Source of the DNA: an uncultured Eggerthellaceae bacterium
GTDB taxonomy: Bacteria > Actinomycetota > Coriobacteriia > Coriobacteriales > Eggerthellaceae
Length of the DNA: 53,536 bases
Direction: 5' to 3'
Assembly (NCBI GenBank): GCA_905234785.1
Contig: CAJOIP010000007.1
Span: 1 to 53,536, forward strand
A model generated the notes under the pieces. That model worked only from the letters and a program-made list of their open reading frames with translations, was not told where the DNA came from and did no database searches. A program made the position numbers and the translations under genes. Positions 41,121 to 49,854 of the stretch are shown in pieces; position 1 is the stretch's first letter, and each line of letters opens with the position of its first letter.

Positions 41121-41845
41121 ACGCGGGCGTAGGTGAGGGCGTAGACGGTTTCGCAGCCTGCGGCGAGAAGGGCGTCGGTGGCGGCGCATAATGTGGAACC
41201 AGTCGTGAAAACATCGTCGACGAGCAGGATGCGGGACGGCACGTCGCCCTCGAGCACTTTGAAGCGCCCGGCGAGGTTGGCAATGCGTTGCGCTCCGGAA
41301 AGCGCGCGCTGGTCGCGCGTTTTGGGACGCGCCAGGGTGTCCGCACACGGCATGCCAAGCTCGGCTGACACATCGTGGGCGATGAGGCTCGCGTGGTCGT
41401 ACCCGCGACGGCGGTAGGCTGCGAGCGTCGCCGGCACATACGTCACGGCGTCGAAGCGCCAATCGGGCGGAACCATCTGCGCCATCGCCGACGCCATCAC
41501 AGCCGAAAGGCGTTGCTCGCCCTGATCCTTGAACACGCGCACGACCCTGCCCGCCTCTTCGCCGAAGATCACAGCGCTCGCGCATGCTTCAAACGGAAGG
41601 CTCTTGCGCCCCAGACGGCCGAGGGCTATGGGATTGCAAACATCGCACTGCACGAACCCGAACGGCGACCCGCAGCGACGGCAGGCGCGCCACCAATCCA
41701 CGCTGGGCAGCTGCGCAGCACAGCGCTCGCAGAGCACTTCGCCCAGCGCATCGCACAACGCGCAGCGCGTCGGCCATAGCGTCTCGGCCGCCACCTCCGC
41801 GGCGAACCGCAATGCCTGTCGAACCGTGCCCTGAAAATCGCCCAT
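41117..41845 (-). CDS. comFC: ComF family phosphoribosyltransferase-like protein
   Basis: 242 residues. N-terminal zinc-binding Cys pairs CALC, CERC, CRRCG and CDVC, then the PRTase fold with RRRGYDHASLIA and the PRPP-loop ILLVDDVFTTGSTL. ComFC proteins act in DNA uptake in competent bacteria and may help recombination otherwise. I chose the ATG at 41845 to give the usual distance to the first CxxC, although no clear ribosome site is seen; a GTG at 41899 is possible. Confidence 0.88.
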   Translation of the reverse strand: MGDFQGTVRQALRFAAEVAAETLWPTRCALCDALGEVLCERCAAQLPSVDWWRACRRCGSPFGFVQCDVCNPIALGRLGRKSLPFEACASAVIFGEEAGRVVRVFKDQGEQRLSAVMASAMAQMVPPDWRFDAVTYVPATLAAYRRRGYDHASLIAHDVSAELGMPCADTLARPKTRDQRALSGAQRIANLAGRFKVLEGDVPSRILLVDDVFTTGSTLCAATDALLAAGCETVYALTYARV

Positions 41846-41973
41846 GGCGCCACGATACGCGTGCCCATCCGACAAACGAGCCACCGCAACCCGACGCACA
41901 TGCGCCTAAAAACGACGAAAGCCCGACAGCTTTGCGCTGCCGGACCTTCGGTTTCCAACGGATTATCGACCGA

Positions 41974-43383
41974 TTATCGCTCGGCGTTCGCTCCCGCAAC
42001 GAGCGCGTCCGACGATTTGGCGTCGGCGAAATCTTCGGCCGACATGGCGATGGTGTGCGTGATCGGCTTCCACTCGGCCTTCTTCACCAGCGCGACCAGC
42101 GCGATGGGAATGTAGGTCAGCATGAAGAACGGGAACGTGAACATGTAGCGGATCTTCTTGCCCGTGGTGGAGCGGATGGAATCCCATTCCACGAACGTGG
42201 TCAGCACGCCGAACATGAACATGACCACGACGTAGCTGAGCACGCAAAACGCAAGCGACGATACCGACGAGGCCACCATGACGCCCGTCGACATGGCCCC
42301 CGTCAGGCCGAGCACCAGAATCGTGCCGTTGAACAGCACCGAGATGATCGTCAGCAGCATGGCCGGCGAAATGGTCATCAGCATGTCGTAGCACGCGAAC
42401 TTGTGGCCCTTGGTCTGCGTGAAGATGCCGCGCACCAGCTGGCCGGCGTACTTGCCGAACACCTGGTAGAAGCCCTTCGCCCAGCGGAAGCGCTGGTTCC
42501 ACGAATCGCGGAACGTGATGGGCTGCTCGTCGTAGAGCACCGCGGTCGGGCAGTACGAGATGCGCAGGCCGTCGATGATGCTCGAGGTGGAAAACTCGAT
42601 GTCCTCGGTCAGCAGGTGCCACTTCCAGCCGCCGACCTTGTTGATGATCTCGGCGCTGATGAAGAATCCCGTGCCGGAGATGGCGCAGCTCGTGTTCAGG
42701 TTCAGGCGAGCCTGGCTGAGGAACTTCGCCTCGCGCAAAAACCACGTTGCGTAGCCGGCGGAAATCCAGTTCGAATCGTAGTTCTTCGAGTTGCGGTAGC
42801 TCGTCGACGCCATGGCGCCGTTGTCGAACGTCTTGTTCATCTCGCGGAAGTAGTTCACGTCAAGCACGTTGTCGGCGTCGAACACGAAGTAGGCCTCGTA
42901 ACCACGGTCGGCGTAGCGCGAAAGGATGGTCTTGATCGCGAAGTCGAGCGCGTAGCCCTTGCCGATGAGCTCGTCGTTGAAGCGGCGGAACACCGTGGCG
43001 CCGGCCTCCTCGGCGATCTCGGCCGTGTTGTCGGTGCAGTTGTCGGCGATCACGAAGATGTCGATGAGTTCCTGCGGATAGTTCTGCACCTTGATGGAAT
43101 GGATGAGGTTGCCGATGACGGCTGCCTCGTTACGCGCCGAGATGAGCACGGCGTACCGGTGGTTCTTGCTTGCCGTGAGCTCTTTGGGCTTGGTGGTCAG
43201 CACGTTGAACACGTAATACAGCTGATAGGCGAAACAAATGGTGAAAATCAGAAACACGCTGAAGTTGAAGACGTCGACAAACGACACCTGCGAGAAAAAC
43301 TGGTCTACCACAGCTTCCTTCTTCTTACGCGCCGCCCCCTCGCGGCTCCCGGCGTTCAATATGGGGTGCCGGTCCTTCCCCAT
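41974..43383 (-). CDS. Membrane glycosyltransferase, GT2 family
   Basis: 469 residues. One N-terminal membrane helix, then a GT2 domain with ISARNEAAVIGNLI, FDADNVLD (metal-binding DxD), the catalytic TEDIE and the QRFRW acceptor motif, then four C-terminal helices. This D, DxD, D, QxxRW layout is that of processive synthases such as cellulose, hyaluronan or poly-N-acetylglucosamine synthase. Product unknown; no PgaB or export partners are near. Start uncertain: ATG 43383 has a poor site, while a GTG near 43314 has AAGGA before it. Confidence 0.87.
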   Translation of the reverse strand: MGKDRHPILNAGSREGAARKKKEAVVDQFFSQVSFVDVFNFSVFLIFTICFAYQLYYVFNVLTTKPKELTASKNHRYAVLISARNEAAVIGNLIHSIKVQNYPQELIDIFVIADNCTDNTAEIAEEAGATVFRRFNDELIGKGYALDFAIKTILSRYADRGYEAYFVFDADNVLDVNYFREMNKTFDNGAMASTSYRNSKNYDSNWISAGYATWFLREAKFLSQARLNLNTSCAISGTGFFISAEIINKVGGWKWHLLTEDIEFSTSSIIDGLRISYCPTAVLYDEQPITFRDSWNQRFRWAKGFYQVFGKYAGQLVRGIFTQTKGHKFACYDMLMTISPAMLLTIISVLFNGTILVLGLTGAMSTGVMVASSVSSLAFCVLSYVVVMFMFGVLTTFVEWDSIRSTTGKKIRYMFTFPFFMLTYIPIALVALVKKAEWKPITHTIAMSAEDFADAKSSDALVAGANAER

Positions 43384-43549
43384 CCCACATGTTGTGTCCC
43401 TTACACAACAAAGCCCACGTATCGTGAGCCGCAGGGAATTATAGCGAGAGAGCCGAAATGCAAGCGCATATTTTTATTGACAAGTGGTAAATTCCCAGGT
43501 CAAACGCTGATTGTTGGGAAACGAGCAAACTATCTTCACCAAGCCCCCA

Positions 43550-43587
43550 TAAATAATCGGGCGGCCCGCTCGTTGCAGGCCGCCCGG
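43550..43587 (-). terminator. Terminator downstream of the ahcY operon
   Basis: Perfect 9-bp stem CGGGCGGCC / GGCCGCCCG with 11-base loop; on the minus strand it is followed by ATTATTTATG. It lies about 36 bases past the stop of the gene at 43623. Confidence 0.8.
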
Positions 43588-43622
43588 ATTGCGAAAACCG
43601 TGGCACAACTGAAAGCGAGAAA

Positions 43623-44033
43623 CTAGCTTCCGTCTGCGTAAAGGCCCGAGTACATGGTGTCGGACCCGCTGGTGAAATCTCCGGTGGAAGCGGACATCAC
43701 GAACTCGTGCGAGCTGACGACCGCGCCGGCTGACGAGCCGATCTGCGTGCCGAAGATGGTGATGACGCCGATGCTCGTCTCGCACGTAACATCGATCGAG
43801 TTGCCCCAGACGCTTCCCTTGGCCACGTAGTCGATCTGCCCCACCGAGGGAAACTCGCCAGACCCTTCGAACGTGAACTCCTTGTCGGCGCACATGCCCG
43901 CGAATCGCGCGTCCTCGAGGTCGCCGACGTTCAGAACGCCGGCAATCGCCCCCTCGTTGCTCTTCAACGACAGCGTGCCGCGCCTGTGCAGTTTCGGCGT
44001 GTCGACCGCAACGTCGTACAGTCCGTCAATCAT
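43623..44033 (-). CDS. Conserved-looking small protein of unknown function
   Basis: 136 residues, soluble, rich in Gly, Ser and beta-branched residues: IDGLYDVAVDTPKLHRRGTL, then a pattern of short strands suggesting an all-beta barrel or sandwich. There is no signal peptide. It follows ahcY by 9 bases with GGGGAT before its ATG and is ended by a strong terminator, so it is the second gene of that operon. I do not recognise the family. Confidence 0.8.
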   Translation of the reverse strand: MIDGLYDVAVDTPKLHRRGTLSLKSNEGAIAGVLNVGDLEDARFAGMCADKEFTFEGSGEFPSVGQIDYVAKGSVWGNSIDVTCETSIGVITIFGTQIGSSAGAVVSSHEFVMSASTGDFTSGSDTMYSGLYADGS

Positions 44034-44042
44034 GCGATCCCC

Positions 44043-45293
44043 CTAGAACTTCCAGCTGTTCATGTAGGCGATTTGCTCCTCGGTGAGCTCGTCGATCTCC
44101 ACGCCGAGCGTTTCCAGCTTCACCTTCGCCACGCCGTCGTCAATCTCGGCGGGCACGTCGTAGACCTTGTTTTCCAGCTCGCTTGCATGCTGGTACAGGT
44201 ACTCTGCCGCAAGCGCCTGGTTCGCGAAGCTCATGTCCATGACGGAAGCCGGGTGCCCCTCGGCGCACGCCAGGTTCACGAGGCGGCCCTGCGCCAAAAG
44301 CACGATCTTGCGGCCGTCTTCGAGCGTGTACTCCTCGACGAGCGGCTTCAGCTCGACCTTGCCGGTGGAATGCTCCTCGAGCCAGCCGATGTTGATCTCG
44401 GAGTCGAAGTGCCCCGAATTGCAGAGTATCGCGCCGTCCTTCATGTTCTCGAACGCCGGCGCGTCGACGACCTTGCAGTCGCCGGTGACGGTGACCCACA
44501 CGTCGCAGTATTTCGCCGCCTCTTCGGCCTTCATGACGCGGTAGCCCTCCATGTGGGCCTCGAGCGCCTTCAGGGGGTCGACCTCGCAGACGATGACGTC
44601 CATGCCCATGCCCTTCGCGCGCAGCGCCAGGCCGGACCCGCAGTGGCCGTAGCCCGAGATGACGATGGTGCGCCCGCACAGCAGCCGGTTCGTGGCGCGC
44701 ACGATGCCGTCGAGGGTCGACTGGCCCGTGCCGTAGTGGTTGTCGAAGAAGTGCTTCGTGTTGGCGTCGTTGATGTTGAAGACGGGGTAGCCGAGCGCCC
44801 CTTCCGCGGCCATGGCGGCCAGGCGCACGACGCCGGTCGTAGTCTCCTCGGTGCCGCCGATGACGCCTGCGAGCTTCTCGCGGAAGCGCGTGTGCAGCGC
44901 GGTGTCGAGGTCGGCGCCGTCGTCCATGATGATCTGCGGGTCGGTGGCGACAACCGCGTCGATGTGGGCGTTGTAGGTGTCGGCGTCCTCGCCGGCCAGC
45001 GCGTACACGTCGATGCCGAAGTCGCGCACGAGCGATGCGGCCGTGTCGTCCTGCGTCGAGAGCGGGTTGCTCGCGCACAGCGTCACCTTCGCCCCGCTCG
45101 CCACGAGCGCGCGCATGAGGTTGGCGGTCTCGGTGGTGACGTGCATGCACGCGCCGATGCGCACGCCTTCCAGGGGCTTTTCGGCCTCGAAGCGCTCGCG
45201 GATGCGCGTGAGCACCGGCATGTCTCGCTCGGCCCAGAGTATGCGCGCCAGGCCCGCGTCCGCCAGGTTGATGTCCTTGATCTCATATGCCAT
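44043..45293 (-). CDS. ahcY: Adenosylhomocysteinase
   Basis: 416 residues. SAH hydrolase motifs: [44 protein letters not shown], the NAD-binding [13 protein letters not shown] and the end LPAEID-like [14 protein letters not shown]. It splits S-adenosylhomocysteine to adenosine and homocysteine, removing the product inhibitor of methyltransferases such as ArsM. The C-terminal Lys-Tyr ending of the common form is replaced by SWKF, as in the archaeal/Thermotoga type. GGAGGTATTTCC precedes the ATG. Confidence 0.96.
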   Translation of the reverse strand: MAYEIKDINLADAGLARILWAERDMPVLTRIRERFEAEKPLEGVRIGACMHVTTETANLMRALVASGAKVTLCASNPLSTQDDTAASLVRDFGIDVYALAGEDADTYNAHIDAVVATDPQIIMDDGADLDTALHTRFREKLAGVIGGTEETTTGVVRLAAMAAEGALGYPVFNINDANTKHFFDNHYGTGQSTLDGIVRATNRLLCGRTIVISGYGHCGSGLALRAKGMGMDVIVCEVDPLKALEAHMEGYRVMKAEEAAKYCDVWVTVTGDCKVVDAPAFENMKDGAILCNSGHFDSEINIGWLEEHSTGKVELKPLVEEYTLEDGRKIVLLAQGRLVNLACAEGHPASVMDMSFANQALAAEYLYQHASELENKVYDVPAEIDDGVAKVKLETLGVEIDELTEEQIAYMNSWKF

Positions 45294-45378
45294 GGAAATA
45301 CCTCCGTGTACTAAAGGTCAGTGTGTGCAAGGGTACCACAATCCAGAATGAGGCACGAAAGGGGGCTTTCCGCCTTGT

Positions 45379-46269
45379 TCAGAACGTTGCCTTGTGGATC
45401 ATCTCGCGCAGCAGGCGCGCCGAACGCTCGTTCATTTTGGGGATGTACGCATCCATGAGCTGCAGCATTTTTTCCTTATCGCCTGGCAGCAAGCCGTCGA
45501 ATCGTATGATGTCGGAATCGTGCGAGCAGACGATTTTCGCCGGGCAGTCGAGATGCTCGATGAACGTGCGGATCTCCTGTGCCGCCTCGACCTCGCCAGC
45601 GGGCGACCAGCGTCCGGCGGCGATGTCTTCGGCAAGCGGCCACGTCTTCGTCGGCGTCAGCGTAACGATGAGGATGGTTCGCGGACGTGCGGCGCTAAAC
45701 GCCTTGGCCGATGCCAGCGCGTTTTCGGTCCCCTTCCCCGCTCCGGCCAGGCCCGCCAGGTAGAAGAACGTGAAGTCGATGCCCGCCTTATGCAGGCGTT
45801 CGCCCTGTTCGACCAGGTCGGCGGCCGTCTGGCCCTTTTCCATGAAGGCCAGCACCTCGTCCCAGCCGCTCTCGGCGCCGATGGCCAGGTCGTTGACGCC
45901 GCGGGAAGCCAGCTCGGCAAGCTCGGAATCAGTTTTGCGCGCGATGTCCATGATGCGGCAGAACCCGCCGTAGCTGTTCACCGTGGGAATGCGCGCTTCC
46001 ACGGCGTCGAAGATCTCGAGCAGCCGCTCGTTCGGCAGCGCGAGGGGATTTCCTCCCGTCAGGTATATGCGCCGCGTCAGCGCCGTGGCCGTGCGCGCGA
46101 TCTCTTCGATGTCCTCGACGATTTCCTCCATGGGCGACGAGCGGAACGGCACGCCCGTGTAGATGTCGCAGAAGCGGCACTTCCCGTGCGTGCAGCCGTC
46201 CGACACCTGAAGCATCGGGCACATCATGTCCTGCGGCGGCCGATGTTGCGGCCGATTAATATGCGCCAT
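45379..46269 (-). CDS. Radical SAM protein, Elp3-like, with C-x4-C-x2-C cluster motif
   Basis: 296 residues. After MLQVSDGCTHGKCRFCDIY the barrel continues with RRIYLTGGNPLALPNERLL, VNSYGGFCRIMDIARK and LAIGAESGWDEVL. The cluster motif is CTHGKC-RFC, one residue longer than the standard C-x3-C-x2-C. A C-terminal Cys in IVCSHDSDIIRFDG is seen. Such stand-alone proteins are common in anaerobes; no reaction is assigned. GAAAGGG precedes the ATG. It lies 85 bases upstream of ahcY on the same strand and may share a transcript. Confidence 0.85.
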   Translation of the reverse strand: MAHINRPQHRPPQDMMCPMLQVSDGCTHGKCRFCDIYTGVPFRSSPMEEIVEDIEEIARTATALTRRIYLTGGNPLALPNERLLEIFDAVEARIPTVNSYGGFCRIMDIARKTDSELAELASRGVNDLAIGAESGWDEVLAFMEKGQTAADLVEQGERLHKAGIDFTFFYLAGLAGAGKGTENALASAKAFSAARPRTILIVTLTPTKTWPLAEDIAAGRWSPAGEVEAAQEIRTFIEHLDCPAKIVCSHDSDIIRFDGLLPGDKEKMLQLMDAYIPKMNERSARLLREMIHKATF

Positions 46270-46475
46270 CTCGCAACCCTTTCACGAACTAGTTCCAATA
46301 CCCATTCTAACGTTCCAGGTTGGCGTAGTAAGTCAGCGAGGGCGTCTGTGGTGCCCAAGATTGGCTTGAGCCGCGAACGCCGCGCCCTTCGTGGCGCAAG
46401 CGAAGGCTCGAAAGACAAGTTGAATGCCACTGGCAGCCGCAGCGTTGGCATACTTCGCCGTTCGTAGAACGACGA

Positions 46476-46522
46476 AACAAAATAAGAAGCGCCGACATAC
46501 CATGTAGGTGTGCCGGCGCTTC
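46476..46522 (-). terminator. Intrinsic terminator of candidate sRNA 2
   Basis: Stem GAAGCGCCG / CGGCGCTTC (46486-46494, 46514-46522) with an inner CATACC/GGTGTG helix; minus-strand tail TTATTTTGTTT. Confidence 0.8.
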
Positions 46523-46596
46523 CTCTCCAAGAAGACGGTGAAGTTCGTCCCCTCCCAGAAACAAGCTTCACGTCATTGAAAAGGCGATTTCCGCTG
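46476..46596 (-). ncRNA. Candidate small RNA 2 with G-rich hairpin loop
   Basis: A strong minus-strand promoter is followed by about 120 bases and a good terminator, with no credible ORF. Hairpin 1 pairs GTGAAG and TTGTTTC with GGGACGA and CTTCAC, leaving a loop TGGGAG. The second hairpin is the terminator. The loop region GGGAGGGGA (46548-46556) is complementary over nine bases to TCCCTTCCC of candidate sRNA 1. It is not SRP, tmRNA, RNase P or 6S RNA by size and motif. Unknown family. Confidence 0.5.
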
Positions 46597-46602
46597 ACAG
46601 GC

Positions 46603-46630
46603 ATTATAGCACCGTTCACCCTCGAAACAA
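46603..46630 (-). promoter_or_regulatory. Promoter of candidate sRNA 2
   Basis: Minus strand TTGTTT (46625-46630), 16-base spacer, perfect -10 TATAAT (46603-46608). Confidence 0.65.
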
Positions 46631-46686
46631 CGACAATTTTTAGCCCATTCACCTGCGTAAACGCATATTGGACCATGTGGCTCGCG

Positions 46687-47283
46687 CTAAAGCTCGCGGC
46701 GCGCCTCGATGGCCCGCGAAAGCGTGACCTCGTCGACGAAGTCGAGCTCGCCGCCGACGGGCATGCCGCTGGCCAGGCGCGACACCGTTATGTCGAGCGG
46801 CTTCACGAGGCGCGCGATGTAGGCCGCCGTGGTTTCGCCCTCCACGTTGGGGTTCGTGGCCAGGATGATTTCCCGTACGTCCTCCGACGCCAGCCGCCGA
46901 AGCAGGTCGGCGATGCGCAGCTCGTCGGGGCCGATGCCTTCCATAGGCGCCAACTCGCCGCCGAGCACGTGGTACAAGCCCGAGAATGCGCCCGTGCGCT
47001 CGATGGCCGCGATGTCGCGCGGTTCGGCCACCACGCAGATGACGCCCTCATCGCGCCTGTCCGATTGGCAGATTTCGCACAGGTCGTCCTCGGCGTAATT
47101 GAAGCAACGCGAGCAGAAATGCACTGTGCTCTTCACTTCGGTGATGGCCTCGGCAAGGCGCAGCACGGTGGCGCTGTCGGTGTTCATCATCCAGTACGCG
47201 ATGCGCTGAGCCGACTTCGAGCCGATGCCGGGCAGCCGCTCGAGCTCGTCGAGCAGCTTCTGCAGTGCGGGAGCCTGGCTCAT
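46687..47283 (-). CDS. recR: Recombination protein RecR
   Basis: 198 residues, usual length. Helix-hairpin-helix LLDELERLPGIGSKSAQRIA, zinc finger CSRCFNYAEDDLCEIC, Toprim domain VVAEPRDIAAIERTGAF and the GLYHVLGG motif, with the Walker-like NPNVEGETTAAY. RecR loads RecA at gaps with RecO and RecF. It is downstream of ybaB and dnaX on the same strand, the classical dnaX-ybaB-recR order. Confidence 0.97.
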   Translation of the reverse strand: MSQAPALQKLLDELERLPGIGSKSAQRIAYWMMNTDSATVLRLAEAITEVKSTVHFCSRCFNYAEDDLCEICQSDRRDEGVICVVAEPRDIAAIERTGAFSGLYHVLGGELAPMEGIGPDELRIADLLRRLASEDVREIILATNPNVEGETTAAYIARLVKPLDITVSRLASGMPVGGELDFVDEVTLSRAIEARREL

Positions 47284-47290
47284 TGCGACC

Positions 47291-47335
47291 TCCTCGCGCT
47301 TCGCGGAGATCCCTCGCTTACGCTCGGGATGACAC
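47291..47335. repeat. REP-like repeat copy
   Basis: Core cgcgcttcgcggagatccct and cttacgctcgggatgacac, matching copies at 3528, 12028 and 50959. It lies between ybaB and recR and leads into the 21-base tandem array. Confidence 0.8.
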
Positions 47336-47408
47336 AGGGGGAAACCGGGATGACACAGGGGGAAACCGGGCTGACACGGGGGGAAACCGGGATGACATGG
47401 GGAAAAGC
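47326..47408. repeat. Tandem array of a 21-base unit
   Basis: About four copies of gggatgacacagggggaaac(c): 47326-47346, 47347-47367, 47368-47388 and a decayed copy from 47389. The array seems to have grown from the end of the REP-like element, as did the 36-base array at 3561. Confidence 0.85.
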
Positions 47409-47464
47409 TGGCATGACAGCGAAAGCGGCTAGGGCAGGACGAGAGTTGCAGGGTATCTGGCTCA

Positions 47465-47773
47465 TTAGAACAGCCCGGGAATGGACATACCGCCGGTCAC
47501 GGAAGCAAGGCGCGCCTCGCCCTGTTCGGCCACGCCGCGCAGCGCCTCGTTCACGGCTGCGAGCACGAGGTCCTGCAGCATGTCGACGTCGTCAGGGTCG
47601 ACCACTTCGGGCTTGATGGCAATCGACTGGATGGAGCCGTCGCCTGCTGCCGTGGCCTCGACCATGCCGCCGCCGACCGTTGCGGTGAACGTCATGTCCT
47701 TGATCTCTTCCTGCGCGCGTGCGAGCTCGAGCTGCATCTTCTGTGCTTGCTGCATCATCTGGTTCATGTCCAT
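47465..47773 (-). CDS. ybaB: YbaB/EbfC nucleoid-associated protein
   Basis: 102 residues. Begins MDMNQMMQQAQKMQLELARA and continues with the YbaB core VGGGMVEATAAGDGSI and PEVVDPDDVDMLQDLVLAAVNEAL. Dimeric DNA-binding protein usually encoded between dnaX and recR, as here. AAAGGAAGCG stands before the ATG. A perfect 9-bp hairpin (CATCCAAAC/GTTTGGATG, 47796-47824) lies between dnaX and this gene and might modulate readthrough. Confidence 0.96.
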   Translation of the reverse strand: MDMNQMMQQAQKMQLELARAQEEIKDMTFTATVGGGMVEATAAGDGSIQSIAIKPEVVDPDDVDMLQDLVLAAVNEALRGVAEQGEARLASVTGGMSIPGLF

Positions 47774-47829
47774 GGTGCGCTTCCTTTCGCTCTGTCATCC
47801 AAACAGCCTAAGGCCGTTTGGATGATGGT

Positions 47830-49854
47830 TTACTCGTCAACCTCGCTGAAGACCACGTTTCCGCCGAAACCCGCTTGCAGCATGGCCTCGATGTCGTCCA
47901 CGCCGTCGGGGGTTGCGTTGTCGGTCGGCGACGGCGCCGTGGATGCATCTGGCTTCGCGGGCTCAAGGTCCTCGTAAGGAACGGGCTCATAGGGAATGTC
48001 CTCGTAGGGAACCTGGTCGTATGGAACCGGATCCGGCTCGGGTGTCGGCTGGGGCTCGGGCTGGGGCTCGGGCTGGGGCACAGGTTCAGGCTCAGGCTTC
48101 GGCTCGGCCTTGGCAACCGGTTGCGCAGCCGCGTTGCCGGCTTGCTCGTACGCGAACGGGACATCGGCACCCGCAGCCTTGCGCAGGGCGCCGGCCAGCG
48201 CGTCTTGCACGTCGGGCTTCTGCACCGCATTGAACGCGAATGCGCTTTCTGCCGGGAACACGACCTTCACCATGCCGGCCGCTTCGTCGAAACGCGCCTT
48301 CGTGCCCATGAACAGCACGCCATACGCTTGCTTTTCCTTCCTCACGGCCGCGAGCGCAGCTTGCCAGATGCGCTGCAGCGCCGCGGGGTTGGAAAGGGCG
48401 TCGAGCGCTGACGGCTGCGAACGGCCTGACGACCCCTGCGCGGCAACATCTCCCGTAGGGGCGCTCTCCGAGCGCCCGGCGTCGCTTGCGACGCCCTGGG
48501 ACGGTTGCGACCCGAACGGGGTTGCAGCCTCGGCATATGCAGCAGCCTCCTCCGCGCGAGCCTCGCTCGCCGGGCGCACGGAGCGCGCCCCTACGGAATC
48601 GGCCGGAATGCGATCGGTCGCAGGAACGGGCTCGGGCGCAACGAATCGCGCCTCTGCGGATGCGGCCTGTTGCGCAGCAGCCGGCGCCTCGCTCACGACG
48701 TGCGCCACGGCCGAATAGCCCGACTCGAGCGCCTCGATGCGCTCGGCCAGCGCTTCCAGCGTCAAGTCGGAATCGGGGCGCACCATGCGCGTGAGCGCGA
48801 TCTCGAACGCCAGACGCGGGTTCGACGTCGTCTTCAGCTCGGCGGTCAGGTCGCCCAGCACGCCGAGCAGGCGGCTGGCGCGGTCGGCGCCGAACCACTG
48901 CAGCTCGTTTGCAAGCTGGCGGCGCGTCGTTTCCGACACCTCGATCTCGGCGTCGTCGCCCACGAGCGCCATGACGTACAGGTTGCGCACGTGCTCGGCC
49001 ATGTCGCGCACGAACTGGGCCAAATCGGCGCCGGTTTCCACATACGCAGCCACCCAGCGGAAGCAGCTCGCGATGTCGCGGCTGCCCACATGCGCCATGA
49101 TCTCGGCCAAATCGCTGGAATCGATGGAACCGAGCAGGTACTCGGCTCCTTTCAGCGTCACCTTCCCGCCCTCGTAGGCGATGATCTGCTCGAGCGACGT
49201 CAGTGCGTTTCGCAGGCCGCCTTCGGCTCGCTGCGCGATGAGGTCGAGCGCCTCGCCTTCGAACTCGACGTCCTCGGCCATGCAGATGGCGCCGAGCCGC
49301 GACACCATGGTCTCGGGGGCGATACGGCGGAAGTCGAAGCGTTGGCAACGCGAGTGGATGGTCTCAGGGACCTTCTGCGGATCGGTCGTGCAGAGGATGA
49401 ACACAACATGCGACGGCGGCTCTTCCAGCGTCTTCAACAGCGCGTTGAACGCGGCCGTCGACAGCATGTGGACCTCGTCGATGATATAGACCTTGTACCG
49501 CCCACGCGTCGGCGCGAACTGCACGCGGCTGATGATCTCCTCGCGGACGTTTTCCACGCCCGTACGGCTTGCCGCATCGAGCTCGTACACGTCGGGATGG
49601 GCGCCCTCGGCAATGAGCTCGCAGTCCTCGCATGTGCCGTCCGGGTCGGGCGTGGGCCCGCTTTGGCACAGCAGCGCCTTCGCCAACAGGCGGGCCGTGG
49701 TGGTCTTGCCCGTGCCGCGCGGCCCGCAGAACAGGTACGCGTGCGAAACCTTGTCCTGCGCGATGGCGTTCTTCAGCGTGCGTTCGATGGGCTCCTGCCC
49801 CACCACGTCCTCGAACACCTGCGGACGGTATTTGCGATACAGTGCTTCAGCCAT
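47830..49854 (-). CDS. dnaX: DNA polymerase III subunit gamma/tau
   Basis: 674 residues. The AAA+ part shows LYRKYRPQVFEDVVGQEP, Walker A GPRGTGKTTTARL, zinc ligands in CQSG...CEDC, Walker B IIDEVHML, and sensor 1 ILCTTDPQKVPETI. It loads the sliding clamp. The C-terminal half is an Ala-rich and Pro/Glu/Gln-rich linker (repeated PEPQPEPQ) and a tau-type end with the LQRIWQAALAAVRKEKQA region. No obvious A-run for programmed frameshifting was noticed, so only tau may be made. ATG at 49854. Confidence 0.96.
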   Translation of the reverse strand: MAEALYRKYRPQVFEDVVGQEPIERTLKNAIAQDKVSHAYLFCGPRGTGKTTTARLLAKALLCQSGPTPDPDGTCEDCELIAEGAHPDVYELDAASRTGVENVREEIISRVQFAPTRGRYKVYIIDEVHMLSTAAFNALLKTLEEPPSHVVFILCTTDPQKVPETIHSRCQRFDFRRIAPETMVSRLGAICMAEDVEFEGEALDLIAQRAEGGLRNALTSLEQIIAYEGGKVTLKGAEYLLGSIDSSDLAEIMAHVGSRDIASCFRWVAAYVETGADLAQFVRDMAEHVRNLYVMALVGDDAEIEVSETTRRQLANELQWFGADRASRLLGVLGDLTAELKTTSNPRLAFEIALTRMVRPDSDLTLEALAERIEALESGYSAVAHVVSEAPAAAQQAASAEARFVAPEPVPATDRIPADSVGARSVRPASEARAEEAAAYAEAATPFGSQPSQGVASDAGRSESAPTGDVAAQGSSGRSQPSALDALSNPAALQRIWQAALAAVRKEKQAYGVLFMGTKARFDEAAGMVKVVFPAESAFAFNAVQKPDVQDALAGALRKAAGADVPFAYEQAGNAAAQPVAKAEPKPEPEPVPQPEPQPEPQPTPEPDPVPYDQVPYEDIPYEPVPYEDLEPAKPDASTAPSPTDNATPDGVDDIEAMLQAGFGGNVVFSEVDE

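Larger units (their letters stand above)
46270..46686. other. Intergenic region containing a candidate small RNA
   Basis: 417 bases between recR and the radical SAM gene. The recR-proximal 210 bases hold promoter, body and terminator of candidate sRNA 2. The remainder (46286-46475) has GC-rich inverted words but no gene; the radical SAM gene's promoter should lie here. Confidence 0.5.

Noticed and set aside
46224-46676. 150-codon minus-strand frame across the recR downstream gap
   Set aside because: Composition is non-coding, there is no start site, and the segment is better explained by promoter, sRNA 2 and terminator.
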